A DNA stretch of 64,000 nucleotides from Salinimicrobium sediminilitoris (GCF_020866905.1 NZ_JAIVCC010000016.1:124001-188000), one strand, 5' to 3'. Numbered from the stretch's first letter, positions 16,455 to 25,606 are shown. The notes: generated by a model from the sequence alone, not told the origin. Numbers and translations: made by a program.

Positions 16455-18227
16455 ATGCAGGATCCCGCCATTTTTTATAATACCCAGATAGAGAAATATC
16501 GTAGTCAGCTTCATGCTGCTTCCCGCAAACTAGGTTTATCCAGTTTATTGCGACTCCTTATATTTTTGGCGGTGGCCTATGCTGTTTACGCCTTTTGGGG
16601 AAATTCTACTGCTGTTATTGCTTCCATTCTTGTTGGGATCGCAATCTTCATACTTCTTGTTTCCCGGCATTCCGATCTGCGGTACGAGCGGGATAAGTTC
16701 CGGGAGTTAATAAGGATCAATGAGACCGAGCTGGAGGTCCTTAAGAGGAATTTTCATCAATTACCCACAGGAACTGAGTTCGCCGATCCATTACATCCAT
16801 ACAGTCAGGATATTGATCTCTTCGGAAAAGGTTCCTTTTTTCAGTATTTGAATCGTACCACGCTTTTGGAAGGAAAGGATAAACTTGCGCAACTGCTGAT
16901 TTCAAATGATATTGATAATATCAACCTGAAGCAGGATGCTGTAAAAGAGCTGGCTGAAAAAGCCGACTGGCGACAGAATTTCTCTGCCCTGGCCACGCTT
17001 GTAAAAACTGAATCAAGAACAGCTGTAATAACGGGCTGGCTTAACAACTACAAAGGTTTTGTTCCCGGCCTTATGAAGTGGCTTCCTTTACTTTTCTCTA
17101 CCATTTCGGGGATTGTCATAGCTGCTTATTTTCTTGATTTGATTGGGGGAATTGAACTGGCGTTATGGTTTTTTGCAGGCCTGCTCATCACAGGATTTTT
17201 CCTAAAGCGCATTAACCTGCTCTCTTCCAGTGTAAGCAAGGTGCAGGATACTTTTCACCAGTATTACCAATTGCTCGGCCTTATTGAGAACACCACTTTT
17301 GAATCTGAATTGCTACGGAAGAACAAGGATGAGATAGCTTCCGAAAAACAGAAGGCTTCTGCCATCCTTAAGAAATTTTCCAAAGCTATAGATTCTTTGG
17401 ACCAACGCAACAACATGATCTTTGGAGTTCTTGGGAATGGTTTTTTGCTGTGGGACCTGTGTTATTCCTGGAAACTGGAAAAGTGGATCCAGGAACATGG
17501 ACAGGTGGTCCAAAAATGGTTCCGCGCGATAGAATTTCTGGATGCCTATAATTCCCTTGGGAATTTTGCCTTCAATCATCCCGCTTATGTTTTTCCCGAA
17601 CTGCATCACGACTCCCATATTTCTGATGCCACTCAACTCGCACATCCTCTTTTAGATCCCCAAAAGCGGATTGCCAATAACTTTTCTATAGAAAAAGAAC
17701 AATTTTTCATCATCACGGGTGCGAACATGGCCGGGAAAAGCACCTTTTTAAGAACCGTAAGCCTGCAGATCCTCATGGGGAATGTTGGCCTTCCGGTTTG
17801 TGCCACTTCCTGTCATTACACACCTATAAAGCTTATCACCAGTATGCGTACAACAGACTCGCTTACAGATGATGAATCCTATTTCTTTTCTGAATTAAAG
17901 CGACTGAAGTTTGTAGTGGACGAGATCAAAACCGATAAATATTTCATTATTCTCGATGAGATCCTGAAGGGAACTAACAGCACGGATAAGGCAATCGGCT
18001 CGAGAAAATTCATTGAAAAGCTCGTTCGCTCCAATTCCACCGGAATTATCGCTACTCATGATCTTAGCCTTTGTGAAGTGACAGAAGAGCTGCCGCAGGT
18101 AAAAAACTACTATTTTGATGCCGAGATCATCAACGACGAATTAAATTTCGACTACCGCTTTAAGGAAGGCGTTTGCCAAAATATGAATGCTTCTTTCCTG
18201 CTGAAAAAGATGGAAATTGTGGACTGA
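16455..18227 (+). CDS. MutS-like ATPase with N-terminal membrane helices
   Basis: 590 residues. Unlike true MutS it lacks the mismatch-recognition domain. It begins with a pair of hydrophobic helices (about residues 28-68), has another hydrophobic pair at about 210-250, and then a MutS core with lever/clamp helices and a C-terminal ABC-type ATPase: Walker A GANMAGKST (about residue 420), a conserved MRTTDSLTDDES stretch, Walker B FIILDEILKGTNS and IIATHDLSL. This matches the Bacteroidota MutS-related family often found beside MmcQ. It is probably membrane-attached; its DNA substrate, if any, is unknown. A heptamer array begins at its stop codon. Confidence 0.88.
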   Translation: MQDPAIFYNTQIEKYRSQLHAASRKLGLSSLLRLLIFLAVAYAVYAFWGNSTAVIASILVGIAIFILLVSRHSDLRYERDKFRELIRINETELEVLKRNFHQLPTGTEFADPLHPYSQDIDLFGKGSFFQYLNRTTLLEGKDKLAQLLISNDIDNINLKQDAVKELAEKADWRQNFSALATLVKTESRTAVITGWLNNYKGFVPGLMKWLPLLFSTISGIVIAAYFLDLIGGIELALWFFAGLLITGFFLKRINLLSSSVSKVQDTFHQYYQLLGLIENTTFESELLRKNKDEIASEKQKASAILKKFSKAIDSLDQRNNMIFGVLGNGFLLWDLCYSWKLEKWIQEHGQVVQKWFRAIEFLDAYNSLGNFAFNHPAYVFPELHHDSHISDATQLAHPLLDPQKRIANNFSIEKEQFFIITGANMAGKSTFLRTVSLQILMGNVGLPVCATSCHYTPIKLITSMRTTDSLTDDESYFFSELKRLKFVVDEIKTDKYFIILDEILKGTNSTDKAIGSRKFIEKLVRSNSTGIIATHDLSLCEVTEELPQVKNYYFDAEIINDELNFDYRFKEGVCQNMNASFLLKKMEIVD

Positions 18228-18260
18228 AGTTAGACTTTAGAAGTACGATTTTAGAAGGGA
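18226..18260. repeat. Heptamer array at the MutS-like gene stop
   Basis: Five 7-base units of the GAAGTTA/GACTTTA/GATTTTA type starting inside the TGA stop codon. Confidence 0.8.
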
Positions 18261-18269
18261 AATTTATAT

Positions 18270-18302
18270 AAACCTCACAGGTTTCCAAAACCTGTGAGGT
18301 TT
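18270..18302 (+). terminator. Terminator-like hairpin of the AAACCTCACAGG family
   Basis: 15-bp stem (18270-18284 with 18288-18302), 3-base loop. Related hairpins occur at 23489, 25607 and 25657, so this is both the probable terminator of the MutS-like gene and a dispersed repeat. Confidence 0.8.
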
Positions 18303-18394
18303 GATTGAATAGCGGAGAATACAATGGTGTGGACTTGAAATCCGTGCCGCCTAATTTTGTCAGGTCGAGCGAAGTCGAGACCTCTGGAATAATT

Positions 18395-18422
18395 TTGAAC
18401 CTTGAATTTTGAATCTTGAATT
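18395..18422. repeat. Heptamer array before the 18428 gene
   Basis: Four 7-base units (TTGAACC, TTGAATT, TTGAATC, TTGAATT) ending 5 bases before the ATG at 18428. Just upstream, 18360-18383 holds a GTCGAGCGAAGTCGAG near-palindrome, another intergenic element. Confidence 0.85.
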
Positions 18423-18427
18423 AAAAG

Positions 18428-19429
18428 ATGGATAGTTTAACTCAAATAGTACTCGGTGCGGCAGTAGGCGAAGCAGTTCTTGGACGTAAAGTGGGGAATA
18501 AAGCGATGTTGTATGGAGCCATTGCCGGTACCATCCCCGATCTCGATGCACTTGCAGGAAATTTTACAGACACTATTACTGCGATCGAGGTCCATAGAGG
18601 ATTTTCACATTCCATAGTTTTTGCAGTACTGGCAGCACCTGTTTTTGGTTACCTTATCTCCAGGATCGAAAGGAAGAGCGGCTTAGGCTGGAAAGACTGG
18701 TCATGGCTTATGTTCTGGGGACTGTTCACACACCCTATTCTCGATTCATTCACGACCTGGGGAACGCAGCTATTCTGGCCGCTGGACATAAGGCTTGCAT
18801 TTAAAAGCATCTTTGTAATTGACCCTTTATATACCCTTCCCTTTCTTACTTTTCTCATTCTGGCCATGCGCAGGAAAAAAGAGGATCCAAAAAGGGCAAA
18901 ATTCAATCGTTTTGGTTTAATAGTAAGTACGGGTTATTTAATGCTTACCCTGGTTTTAAAATTCACGGCTCATCAACAGTTTAAAGAAAGCCTGGAGCAG
19001 CAGGGAATGTTTTATTCCCGGCTTGATACACGTCCCACGCCTCTTAATACCATTTTATGGGCGGCCAATGCCGAAGCAGAGAACGATTTTCTCATTGGCT
19101 ATTATTCTTTTTTTGATGAGGAGATGATAAGGTTTGAGGCGGTGCCAAAGAACTGGCATTATCTTGGGAGTCTCAAAAAGGATAAAAATGTGCAACGTTT
19201 AATTGAAATCTCAAAAGGCTGGTACACCATTTCAGAAAAGGACGGATTTTTATATTTTAATGACCTGCGTTTCGGAAAGCTGAATCCTTCAGACGAAGAT
19301 TCGAACTTCGCCTTTAGCTATAAGCTAATTCCGGAGGGAGGGACCATAAGGGCTGAAGAAGAGCCGAAAAGTCCTGGCGATGGAAAACAGATCCTTCTTG
19401 ATCTTTGGGAAAGGATCAAGGGTAATTAA
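18428..19429 (+). CDS. YdjM/DUF457-type membrane-bound metal-dependent hydrolase
   Basis: 333 residues. Starts MDSLTQIVLGAAVGEAVLG, then GAIAGTIPDLDAL and HRGFSHSIVFA: the Asp and His residues are the metal-binding signature of the family. THPILDSFTTWGTQLFWP adds the second motif. About five membrane helices lie in the first 185 residues, with a soluble C-terminal domain of about 140 residues. By family it is an inner-membrane hydrolase of unknown substrate. No operon partner: the next gene is 55 bases away on the same strand. Confidence 0.88.
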   Translation: MDSLTQIVLGAAVGEAVLGRKVGNKAMLYGAIAGTIPDLDALAGNFTDTITAIEVHRGFSHSIVFAVLAAPVFGYLISRIERKSGLGWKDWSWLMFWGLFTHPILDSFTTWGTQLFWPLDIRLAFKSIFVIDPLYTLPFLTFLILAMRRKKEDPKRAKFNRFGLIVSTGYLMLTLVLKFTAHQQFKESLEQQGMFYSRLDTRPTPLNTILWAANAEAENDFLIGYYSFFDEEMIRFEAVPKNWHYLGSLKKDKNVQRLIEISKGWYTISEKDGFLYFNDLRFGKLNPSDEDSNFAFSYKLIPEGGTIRAEEEPKSPGDGKQILLDLWERIKGN

Positions 19430-19484
19430 ATTTAAGTAACTGCAAATGCAATAGGCTGTATTTAATCTTCTAAAAAATTTGATT

Positions 19485-21197
19485 ATGAAATACCCTTTTT
19501 GGAGCCTCATACTTTTTGTCTTTTTAAATTTTCAGGTCTTTAGTCAGAATTTTTCCAAAGCCCTTGACCAGGTGATCGAAAAGGTGGATGGACACGAGGG
19601 TTATGATCAAAAAGCTTATCCCTTGGGCCTGTATACTGAAGAATATTATAAGAATGAAGCAGAATTTGCGCAGGAGAGGCTAAAAGAGCTGGAGAAGATC
19701 AATAGAGAGGAATTATCTGAAACCGAAAATATCTCTGCTGAACTCTTGAGGTACAAGCTTCAGGAAACTGTGGATTTTTATGAGTATGAGGCGTATTTAA
19801 ATCCACTTTTATCAGATGCCGGGTTTCATGTGAGCTTACCTTATCATGTGAGGGATTTCAGTAATTATAAGCAGGTGAAAGAATACCTGGATAAGCTAAA
19901 TGCAATTCCTGCTTACGTAGATCAACATCTTGTGTTGCTTAGAAAAGGGATCAAAAAAGGTATTTTGCAGCCAGCTGTAATATTTAAGGGTTATGAATCA
20001 ACTTACAACGACCAGCTCGTTGATGATCCCAAAGAAAGCTATTATTATTCACCATTTCTAAACCTTCCGTCAATTCTTACGCAGAAACAAAAGGATTCAG
20101 TTTTAGCTGCGGCTGAAAAAGCAGTTGCAACGAATGTGATCCCACAATTCAGGCGCATAAAGACCTTTTTTGAGACTGAATATCTTCCGGCAGGAAGAAA
20201 GAGTATAGGTGTTTCAGAAGCTCCTCGCGGCAGGGAATATTATCAAAATCGCCTGAACTATTATACTACCCTGGATCTTTCCGCAGAAGAGATCCACCAG
20301 ATGGGTCTTGAAGAAGTGACCAGGATCAATGCCGAAATGAAGAAGATCATTGCCGAAGTTAGTTTTGAAGGCAGTTTTGAGGATTTTATCCACTATCTAC
20401 GGACAGATGAACAGTTCTATGCAGAGACAGGAGAAGAGCTGCTTAAGGAAGCCAGAGACATTTCAAAACGAATTGACGCCCAGCTCCCCGCTTTCTTTAA
20501 CACGCTCCCCAGAAGACCTTACGGAGTGGCGCCGGTGCCCGATGCTATTGCACCAAAATATACTACCGGGCGTTATATTGGCGGGGGAGATGATACACAA
20601 CCCGGGTATTATTGGGTGAATACTTATAACCTCCAGAACCGGCCGCTATACGTGCTTCCGGCATTGACAGCGCATGAAGCAGTACCCGGTCACCATCTTC
20701 AAATATCACTCAACAAGGAACTGGGGGATAGTATTCCAAAATTCAGAAGGAACTTCTATTTATCGGCTTTTGGAGAAGGTTGGGGTTTATATTCTGAAGC
20801 TTTAGCCGAGGAAATGGGTATTTATAGAACTCCGTATGAACGTTTTGGCAAACTCACTTACGAACAATGGCGCGCCGGCCGACTAGTAGTGGACACCGGA
20901 ATTCATGCTTTAGGCTGGACCAGGGAGCAAGCGGTGGAATTCCTTCGCTCAAACACAGCCCTTTCCATGCACAACATCAATACAGAAGTGGACCGTTATA
21001 TCTCCTGGCCGGGACAGGCAGTTTCTTATAAGATTGGTGAAATGAAAATAAGGGAGCTGAGAAAAAGGGCTGAAGCAGCTTTGGGACCTGACTTCAATAT
21101 CAGGGAATTTCATGAAGTGATCCTGGAGCAGGGAACTGTTACTTTACCTATTATGGAAGAAAGGGTTGAGGCTTATATTGAGAGAAGTTTAAAATAG
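19485..21197 (+). CDS. DUF885 peptidase-like protein, exported
   Basis: 570 residues from ATG 19485 (an in-frame TTG lies two codons upstream). Signal peptide ending in FSQ. The conserved zinc-peptidase-like motif HEAVPGHH (about residue 405) is followed by FYLSAFGEGWGLYSEALAEEMG, with the Glu residues typical of DUF885, and VDRYISWPGQAVSYKIGEM near the end. The family is related to carboxypeptidases and is presumed to cleave peptides in the periplasm. Full length; all landmark residues kept. Confidence 0.9.
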   Translation: MKYPFWSLILFVFLNFQVFSQNFSKALDQVIEKVDGHEGYDQKAYPLGLYTEEYYKNEAEFAQERLKELEKINREELSETENISAELLRYKLQETVDFYEYEAYLNPLLSDAGFHVSLPYHVRDFSNYKQVKEYLDKLNAIPAYVDQHLVLLRKGIKKGILQPAVIFKGYESTYNDQLVDDPKESYYYSPFLNLPSILTQKQKDSVLAAAEKAVATNVIPQFRRIKTFFETEYLPAGRKSIGVSEAPRGREYYQNRLNYYTTLDLSAEEIHQMGLEEVTRINAEMKKIIAEVSFEGSFEDFIHYLRTDEQFYAETGEELLKEARDISKRIDAQLPAFFNTLPRRPYGVAPVPDAIAPKYTTGRYIGGGDDTQPGYYWVNTYNLQNRPLYVLPALTAHEAVPGHHLQISLNKELGDSIPKFRRNFYLSAFGEGWGLYSEALAEEMGIYRTPYERFGKLTYEQWRAGRLVVDTGIHALGWTREQAVEFLRSNTALSMHNINTEVDRYISWPGQAVSYKIGEMKIRELRKRAEAALGPDFNIREFHEVILEQGTVTLPIMEERVEAYIERSLK

Positions 21198-21251
21198 TTA
21201 AGACAGGAGATCGCTGCGCTGCTAGAATCAAGAACCAAGACTAAAAATTCA

Positions 21252-21583
21252 CGCTATCAAAATTTGGAAACAGAGCTGGCGCGGATCTGTGATCCGTGAC
21301 GAGTTTTATTCTTTTTTTGTACTCAGCACGGATTGCAAATCTGCGCTATCAAAATTTGGAAACAGAGCTGGCGCGGATCTGCGATCCGTGACGTGATTTC
21401 AATTGAGTTAACTCAGCACGGATTGCAAATCCGCGCTATCGAAATTTGGAAACAGAGTTGGCGCAGATCTGTGATCCGTGACGTGATTTTAATTGAGTTA
21501 ACTCAGCACGGATTACAAATCCGCGCTATCGTAATTTGAGAATGGGTTGGCGCAGATCTGTGATCCGTGACGGTTATGCTATC
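21252..21583. repeat. Tandem REP-like repeat, ~90-bp unit, about 3.5 copies
   Basis: The landmark CGCTATC recurs at 21252, 21344, 21434 and 21524, giving a 90-92 bp unit in direct tandem; the fourth copy is partial. Each unit holds two small palindromes, CGGATCTGTGATCCG and CGGATTGCAAATCCG, and the second, read on the other strand, resembles the first, so each unit is itself a large imperfect inverted repeat. This resembles REP/BIME-type elements. No transposase gene is in the window. An apparent 68-codon frame through the array reflects the unit length being a multiple of three. Confidence 0.9.
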
Positions 21584-21642
21584 CAAAATTTTACAGGCAA
21601 ATAACATTTATAAAAATCTTTTTCCACTTTGCTAAAATAGCC

Positions 21643-21650
21643 TACTTTTG
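21643..21650 (+). promoter_or_regulatory. Putative -7 element TACTTTTG before the DMT transporter
   Basis: Matches TAnnTTTG and is followed by CACCCGC, similar to the TATATTTG-CATCCGC upstream of the tRNA gene. It predicts an 80-base leader before ATG 21739. The 541-bp gap before that start otherwise holds the tandem repeat. Confidence 0.45.
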
Positions 21651-21738
21651 CACCCGCAAAAAAAAATTGCTATACACTGGTTTTTCCAGATACTTCCAAT
21701 CCTTAAAATCACTTGCAGACCTACTGCAATCTCTATTT

Positions 21739-22638
21739 ATGAATAACTCTTTACTTAAAGGCAGCCTTTTTGTTGCACTTGGGGCGATTAGCTATGGAAT
21801 GCTTACCACTTTCGTTAAACTGGCCTATGCCGAAGGATATACCTCTCATGAGATCACTTTTTCACAAATGGCACTGGGCCTTGTGGGATTAGTTATCATA
21901 AACTTTTTTATCGGCAAAAACAAAGATGCGGCTCCTGTTCAAAATAAGTCAAAAAGCATCTTAAAGCTTATGGCCGCAGGCACTTCGCTGGGGCTTACCA
22001 GTACTTTTTACTATCTGGCCGCCAAATACATCCCGGTTTCCATTGGTATTGTGCTGTTAATGCAAAGCGTTTGGATGGGGGTAGTACTGGAGGCAATTCT
22101 CGACAAGAAAACTCCTGGGGCTAAAAAAATATTTGCAGTAGTTGCCATTCTTGCTGGAACCGTGCTGGCTACCAATCTTATGGCCGATTCTTTCCAGCTG
22201 GACTGGAGAGGAATGGGGTGGGGACTGCTTGCTGCCATGTCCTATACTGTGACTATTTACACTTCCAATACTGTTTCATTGCACCTGCATCCTTTAAGGA
22301 GGAGTCTGTGGATGATGGTTGGGGGTACTCTAATTGTCGGGATCATTTCCTTCCCTTTCCTAATAGAACAGTTTGATTTGACGATATTTCAGAAATGGGG
22401 ATTGATCCTTGCCCTTTTTGGAACCATTCTCCCCCCCATTCTCTACACCCGGGGAATGCCCATCACAGGGGTGGGGCTGGGAGCCATTGTTTCCTCCATT
22501 GAATTGCCTGCAGCGGTACTCATGGCCTATTTCCTTTTAAGTGAAAGAGTGGATGTTTTTCAATGGGCAGGTATTGTCTTGATCCTCATAGCCGTAATCC
22601 AGATGAATTTGCGAGGTTTTAGACAAAAAGAAGAGTAA
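21739..22638 (+). CDS. DMT (EamA) family transporter
   Basis: 299 residues from ATG 21739; an in-frame TTG at 21667 would add 24 residues with no family match. Ten membrane helices in two EamA halves: the first from GSLFVALGAISYGMLTTFVK to VLATNLMA, the second from GMGWGLLAAMSYTVTIY to IVLILIAVIQMNL. Typical Pro and Gly residues are kept (KYIPVSIGIVLLMQ; LGAIVSSIELPAAVLMAYF). It is an inner-membrane exporter or importer of small metabolites; the substrate cannot be read from sequence. Confidence 0.92.
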   Translation: MNNSLLKGSLFVALGAISYGMLTTFVKLAYAEGYTSHEITFSQMALGLVGLVIINFFIGKNKDAAPVQNKSKSILKLMAAGTSLGLTSTFYYLAAKYIPVSIGIVLLMQSVWMGVVLEAILDKKTPGAKKIFAVVAILAGTVLATNLMADSFQLDWRGMGWGLLAAMSYTVTIYTSNTVSLHLHPLRRSLWMMVGGTLIVGIISFPFLIEQFDLTIFQKWGLILALFGTILPPILYTRGMPITGVGLGAIVSSIELPAAVLMAYFLLSERVDVFQWAGIVLILIAVIQMNLRGFRQKEE

Positions 22639-22800
22639 GAGCTTCTGAATAGGTGGAGGTATGGAGGTTTCTAAATAGTTTTTACTTCGGAAGCCTGGGG
22701 TCTATTTAATTTTTCAACAATCTTTTTTCCTGAATTTTTCAGCAGAACAAAAAGGAAGTTTCAATAAACCTGAAGCTGCCTTATTACGCAGGGAAAACAG

Positions 22801-22808
22801 TACCTTTG
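22801..22808 (+). promoter_or_regulatory. Putative -7 element TACCTTTG before the PhnA-domain gene
   Basis: Matches TAnnTTTG, 18 bases before ATG 22827. Confidence 0.4.
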
Positions 22809-22826
22809 GCTTAAAATTTTCTTAAA

Positions 22827-23402
22827 ATGAGCTTGGAGCAGGATTTATTTCAAAGAAGCGGATCCCAGTGTGAACTTTGCGGTTCAAAAGATGATCTACA
22901 AGTATACGCAGTTCCGGATTCTCCCGATGGTGTAGAAAATCACATCCTTATTTGCGGTATCTGCAAAGAACAGATAGAAGATCCTGAAAAAACAAACCCC
23001 AATCACTGGCGTTGCCTTAATGATAGTATGTGGAGCCCTGTGCCGGCAGTACAGGTGATGGCGTGGAGAATGCTCAACAGGTTAAAAGCCGAAGGATGGC
23101 CGCAGGACCTGCTGAACATGATGTATATTGGAGAGGATCAATTGACATGGGCCAAAGCGGGACAGGCAACCGGAGAAACATCCGGGGGAGTGGAGCACAA
23201 AGATAGCAATGGTGTTACAATTGAAGCAGGGGATACTGTTGTTTTGATAAAAGATCTTCCGGTGCGGGGTTCCAGCCTTGTAGCCAAAAGAGGAACTTCG
23301 GTGAGAAGGGTTTCTCTGGTGCACGACAATCCGGAGCAGATAGAAGGGAAAGTTGAGGGTCAACAGATCGTTATCCTTACGAAGTACGTCAAAAAGGTAT
23401 AA
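22827..23402 (+). CDS. PhnA domain (YjdM-like) zinc-ribbon protein
   Basis: 191 residues. A zinc ribbon at the N-terminus: CELC (Cys15, Cys18) and a second pair CGIC near residue 45. The C-terminal 70 residues form the PhnA domain (GVTIEAGDTVVLIKDLPVRG, then KRGTSVRRVSLV and a basic end). Bacteroidota versions have this longer form with a central linker (NHWRCLNDSMWSPVPAVQVMAWRML). Despite the historic name it is not needed for phosphonate use; its role is unknown. A single-gene unit with a strong terminator. Confidence 0.9.
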   Translation: MSLEQDLFQRSGSQCELCGSKDDLQVYAVPDSPDGVENHILICGICKEQIEDPEKTNPNHWRCLNDSMWSPVPAVQVMAWRMLNRLKAEGWPQDLLNMMYIGEDQLTWAKAGQATGETSGGVEHKDSNGVTIEAGDTVVLIKDLPVRGSSLVAKRGTSVRRVSLVHDNPEQIEGKVEGQQIVILTKYVKKV

Positions 23403-23455
23403 TGTAGCAATGCGGGATTCCGCAGCTCTAATTGTGAAGAAGATATAAAAACAGA

Positions 23456-23474
23456 GGCGCGGAATATCCGCGCC
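23456..23474 (+). terminator. Terminator of the PhnA-domain gene
   Basis: 8-bp GC-rich stem GGCGCGGA/TCCGCGCC with a 3-base loop, followed by TTTACT. Confidence 0.85.
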
Positions 23475-23488
23475 TTTACTACTAACAG

Positions 23489-23519
23489 GACCTCACATGT
23501 CTCCGACATCTGTGAGGTC
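23489..23519 (-). terminator. Terminator-like hairpin downstream of the second M56 gene
   Basis: Stem GACCTCACA (23489-23497) with 23511-23519, interrupted inner pairing. It is 9 bases past the stop of the gene on the minus strand and belongs to the dispersed ACCTCACAGG hairpin family. Confidence 0.7.
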
Positions 23520-23527
23520 TGTCTTTT

Positions 23528-25054
23528 TTATCTTTTTTTATCTGATAATCTTACTATTTTTCCTGAAGCATTTTCTTCCACCTGTACGCTCAGATTTTTA
23601 CCATTACTTTCTTTTACTACCTCAAGTGCCGTTTCGCCGGTGACTTTCTTTCCGTTGAGGTAAAATTCAGCTCCCTCTTCCATCCAGGTTTTCATAGACT
23701 CTATGGGAGAAGGCGGAGGTGGCGGCGGCATAGGCACATCAATATTTTGTGGAACCGAAGGTGGGGACGGAGGAAGAGGTGTTTCGATCTCCTTTGGAGT
23801 AGGGGGAGCAGGTGGTGCCGGGGGTGGAGGTACCTGCCTTTGTCTTTCTCTTCTTTCGACCTGCATTTCACGGCGTTCAGTCTTTTCAACTTCCCGTTCT
23901 TCTCTTTGTTCTTTTCTTTCTTTGCGAATGACCTCCCTTTCCTGTCTTACTGCAGCCCGATTTTTATCACTGTCTTTATTTTCCACAACAGTTAGAATTT
24001 GTTGTGGATTTAAAGAAGGAAATTCTTCAGCTCCTTTTCTTTGGTCAGGAGTCATGATTCTATAGATATATTTCATTCTATCCCAGACCTTTTTTTGAAT
24101 CAGAGCATCTTCATTATTGCTATAATGCTTTGCCCATTTATTGTATTCGGCTAACATTTTGGGGGTCGCTTTTTCCTGAAATAATTCCTCGTTCGGCTTA
24201 TTATCTTCTAACACTACTGTTTCGCGGCTACTAAAGCTGTAGAGAAGCACGGCCAGAAGGGGCAGGAAAATAAATGTCCGCACCAAAATGGCTTTTTGAG
24301 AGGGTTGTTTTTTCATAACTGTAAATCGTTTTTTGATTGATTGATAATTAATTGAATTGACAAGTTCATTCTGCTCCTGCGATGAGAATGAAAGCAGGAT
24401 CTGTTGATAAAGGCCGATATTTTCTGTTTTACGCAATGCTGCGCTATCGGCTAAAAATTCATGATTTAGTTTAACAGCCTTTTTTAGCAGGTATATTAAA
24501 GGGAGGAACCAAAATAGGACCTGCAGTATCTCCATAAACAGAATATCGGCGGTATGTTTTTGCCTTACGTGGGCCAGTTCGTGGTCCATAACTTCCTGTG
24601 GAATTTGTTTTTCCACAAACTTCTTCTTGTTGAGGTATATGTAGCTCCAGAAGGTATGAGGAATGACTTGCTCTTTTAAAAGTACATGAGTTGCCCCGGT
24701 AGCTTCTACTTTAGGATTATTTCTGGCCCGCTTCAATAGAGATCTCAGGTTAATTACAAACCTGCTTCCGAAAAAAAGAATTCCAAAAATGTAAATGCTG
24801 CTCACCAGGGTTTCAAAAAGGGGAAATTCATCTGCTGTTTCAGAGACTGAAATCGAATTGAAGGTGGCTGTGCCTTCAGAAGTAACTGTAATATATTCAG
24901 GAAAACTAATGACCGGAATTCCGAAAGAAATCATCGGTACGGCGAGCAGATAGAATCTTTTTAGCACATGCATATTCTCTTTCTCCAGCAGCAGCTTATA
25001 AAAGAGCAGTAAAAATGACATACAGGCGGCCGATTTCAACAGGTACATTTCCAT
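23528..25054 (-). CDS. M56 (BlaR1-like) membrane metallopeptidase with charged and Pro-rich tail
   Basis: 508 residues. Four N-terminal membrane helices with the zinc motif HELAH (His158, Glu159, His162), then a fifth helix near residue 270. The periplasmic part is unusual: a stretch of about 45 residues almost wholly Glu/Arg/Lys (about 370-410), a Pro-rich linker (about 412-455), and a C-terminal segment (about 460-508, EGAEFYLNGKKVTGETALEVV) that resembles small periplasmic repeat domains. No penicillin-binding domain. It is coupled to the BlaI repressor gene directly upstream (2-base gap), so it should relay an envelope signal to that repressor. Confidence 0.9.
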   Translation of the reverse strand: MEMYLLKSAACMSFLLLFYKLLLEKENMHVLKRFYLLAVPMISFGIPVISFPEYITVTSEGTATFNSISVSETADEFPLFETLVSSIYIFGILFFGSRFVINLRSLLKRARNNPKVEATGATHVLLKEQVIPHTFWSYIYLNKKKFVEKQIPQEVMDHELAHVRQKHTADILFMEILQVLFWFLPLIYLLKKAVKLNHEFLADSAALRKTENIGLYQQILLSFSSQEQNELVNSINYQSIKKRFTVMKKQPSQKAILVRTFIFLPLLAVLLYSFSSRETVVLEDNKPNEELFQEKATPKMLAEYNKWAKHYSNNEDALIQKKVWDRMKYIYRIMTPDQRKGAEEFPSLNPQQILTVVENKDSDKNRAAVRQEREVIRKERKEQREEREVEKTERREMQVERRERQRQVPPPPAPPAPPTPKEIETPLPPSPPSVPQNIDVPMPPPPPPSPIESMKTWMEEGAEFYLNGKKVTGETALEVVKESNGKNLSVQVEENASGKIVRLSDKKR

Positions 25055-25056
25055 AA

Positions 25057-25422
25057 TTATTTATTTTCTATTTCACGGTCTATAAGACTTCGCAATTCCT
25101 CCAGTTCCTCCTTACTCAGGTTTGTTTCCCTGGTAAAGAAAGAGGCGAATTGCGAAGCAGAATCGTTGAAAAAATTCTTGATCATGCCATTTACTTGCTT
25201 TGAGAAGTAATCTTTCTTTTTCACAAGCGGAAAATATTCCCGTGACCTGCCGTATTGTTTGTAATCGACAAAGTTTTTATCCTGCATCCGCTTCAGCAGT
25301 GTTGCAACAGTGGTTTGGGCAGGTTTTGGATCGGGATATGCGTCGATGAGATCTTTCATAAATGCTTTATCCTTCTTCCAGAGGATCTGCATGAGTTGTT
25401 CTTCGGCCTTTGATAACTGCAT
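25057..25422 (-). CDS. BlaI/MecI/CopY family repressor
   Basis: 121 residues from the ATG at 25420-25422. A longer frame upstream (to 25554) would run through the operators and lacks family similarity, so I chose the shorter start. Winged helix: MQLSKAEEQLMQILWKKDKA then TTVATLLKRMQDKNFVDYK. The C-terminal half carries the dimerisation helices and ends in Glu-rich sequence. It controls its own operon with the M56 sensor and is the second such pair in the window. The proteins resemble those at 6363/6725 but the operators differ. Confidence 0.93.
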   Translation of the reverse strand: MQLSKAEEQLMQILWKKDKAFMKDLIDAYPDPKPAQTTVATLLKRMQDKNFVDYKQYGRSREYFPLVKKKDYFSKQVNGMIKNFFNDSASQFASFFTRETNLSKEELEELRSLIDREIENK

Positions 25423-25447
25423 TTGTTCTACAACTTTAGATGGATAT

Positions 25448-25488
25448 CTACAAATGTAGAATAAATATTTAATTCTACAAACATAGAA
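25448..25488. promoter_or_regulatory. Two BlaI-type operators
   Basis: CTACAAATGTAG (25448-25459) contains TACA-AA-TGTA, the BlaI/MecI operator core; TTCTACAAACATAGAA (25473-25488) is a second, less perfect palindrome. Centre spacing is about 27 bases. They lie 26-66 bases upstream of the repressor start. Confidence 0.75.
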
Positions 25489-25606
25489 GGTGAAATTTTC
25501 GAAGAATGATCTGCGATATTTTCCTGGTCTAATGTTTATCAGGCTGTAACACAAAGCCCTGAAGGCTTAAATAAGATCTTGCAGGTGAGGAATGAAAAAA
25601 AATAGA

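Noticed and set aside
21333-21539. 68-codon frame in the 90-bp tandem repeat
   Set aside because: It exists because the repeat unit is 90 bases, a multiple of three; the peptide is only the translated repeat.
21252-21583. CRISPR-like array
   Set aside because: The intervals between the palindromes are themselves repeated, so there are no unique spacers, and no cas genes are in the window.
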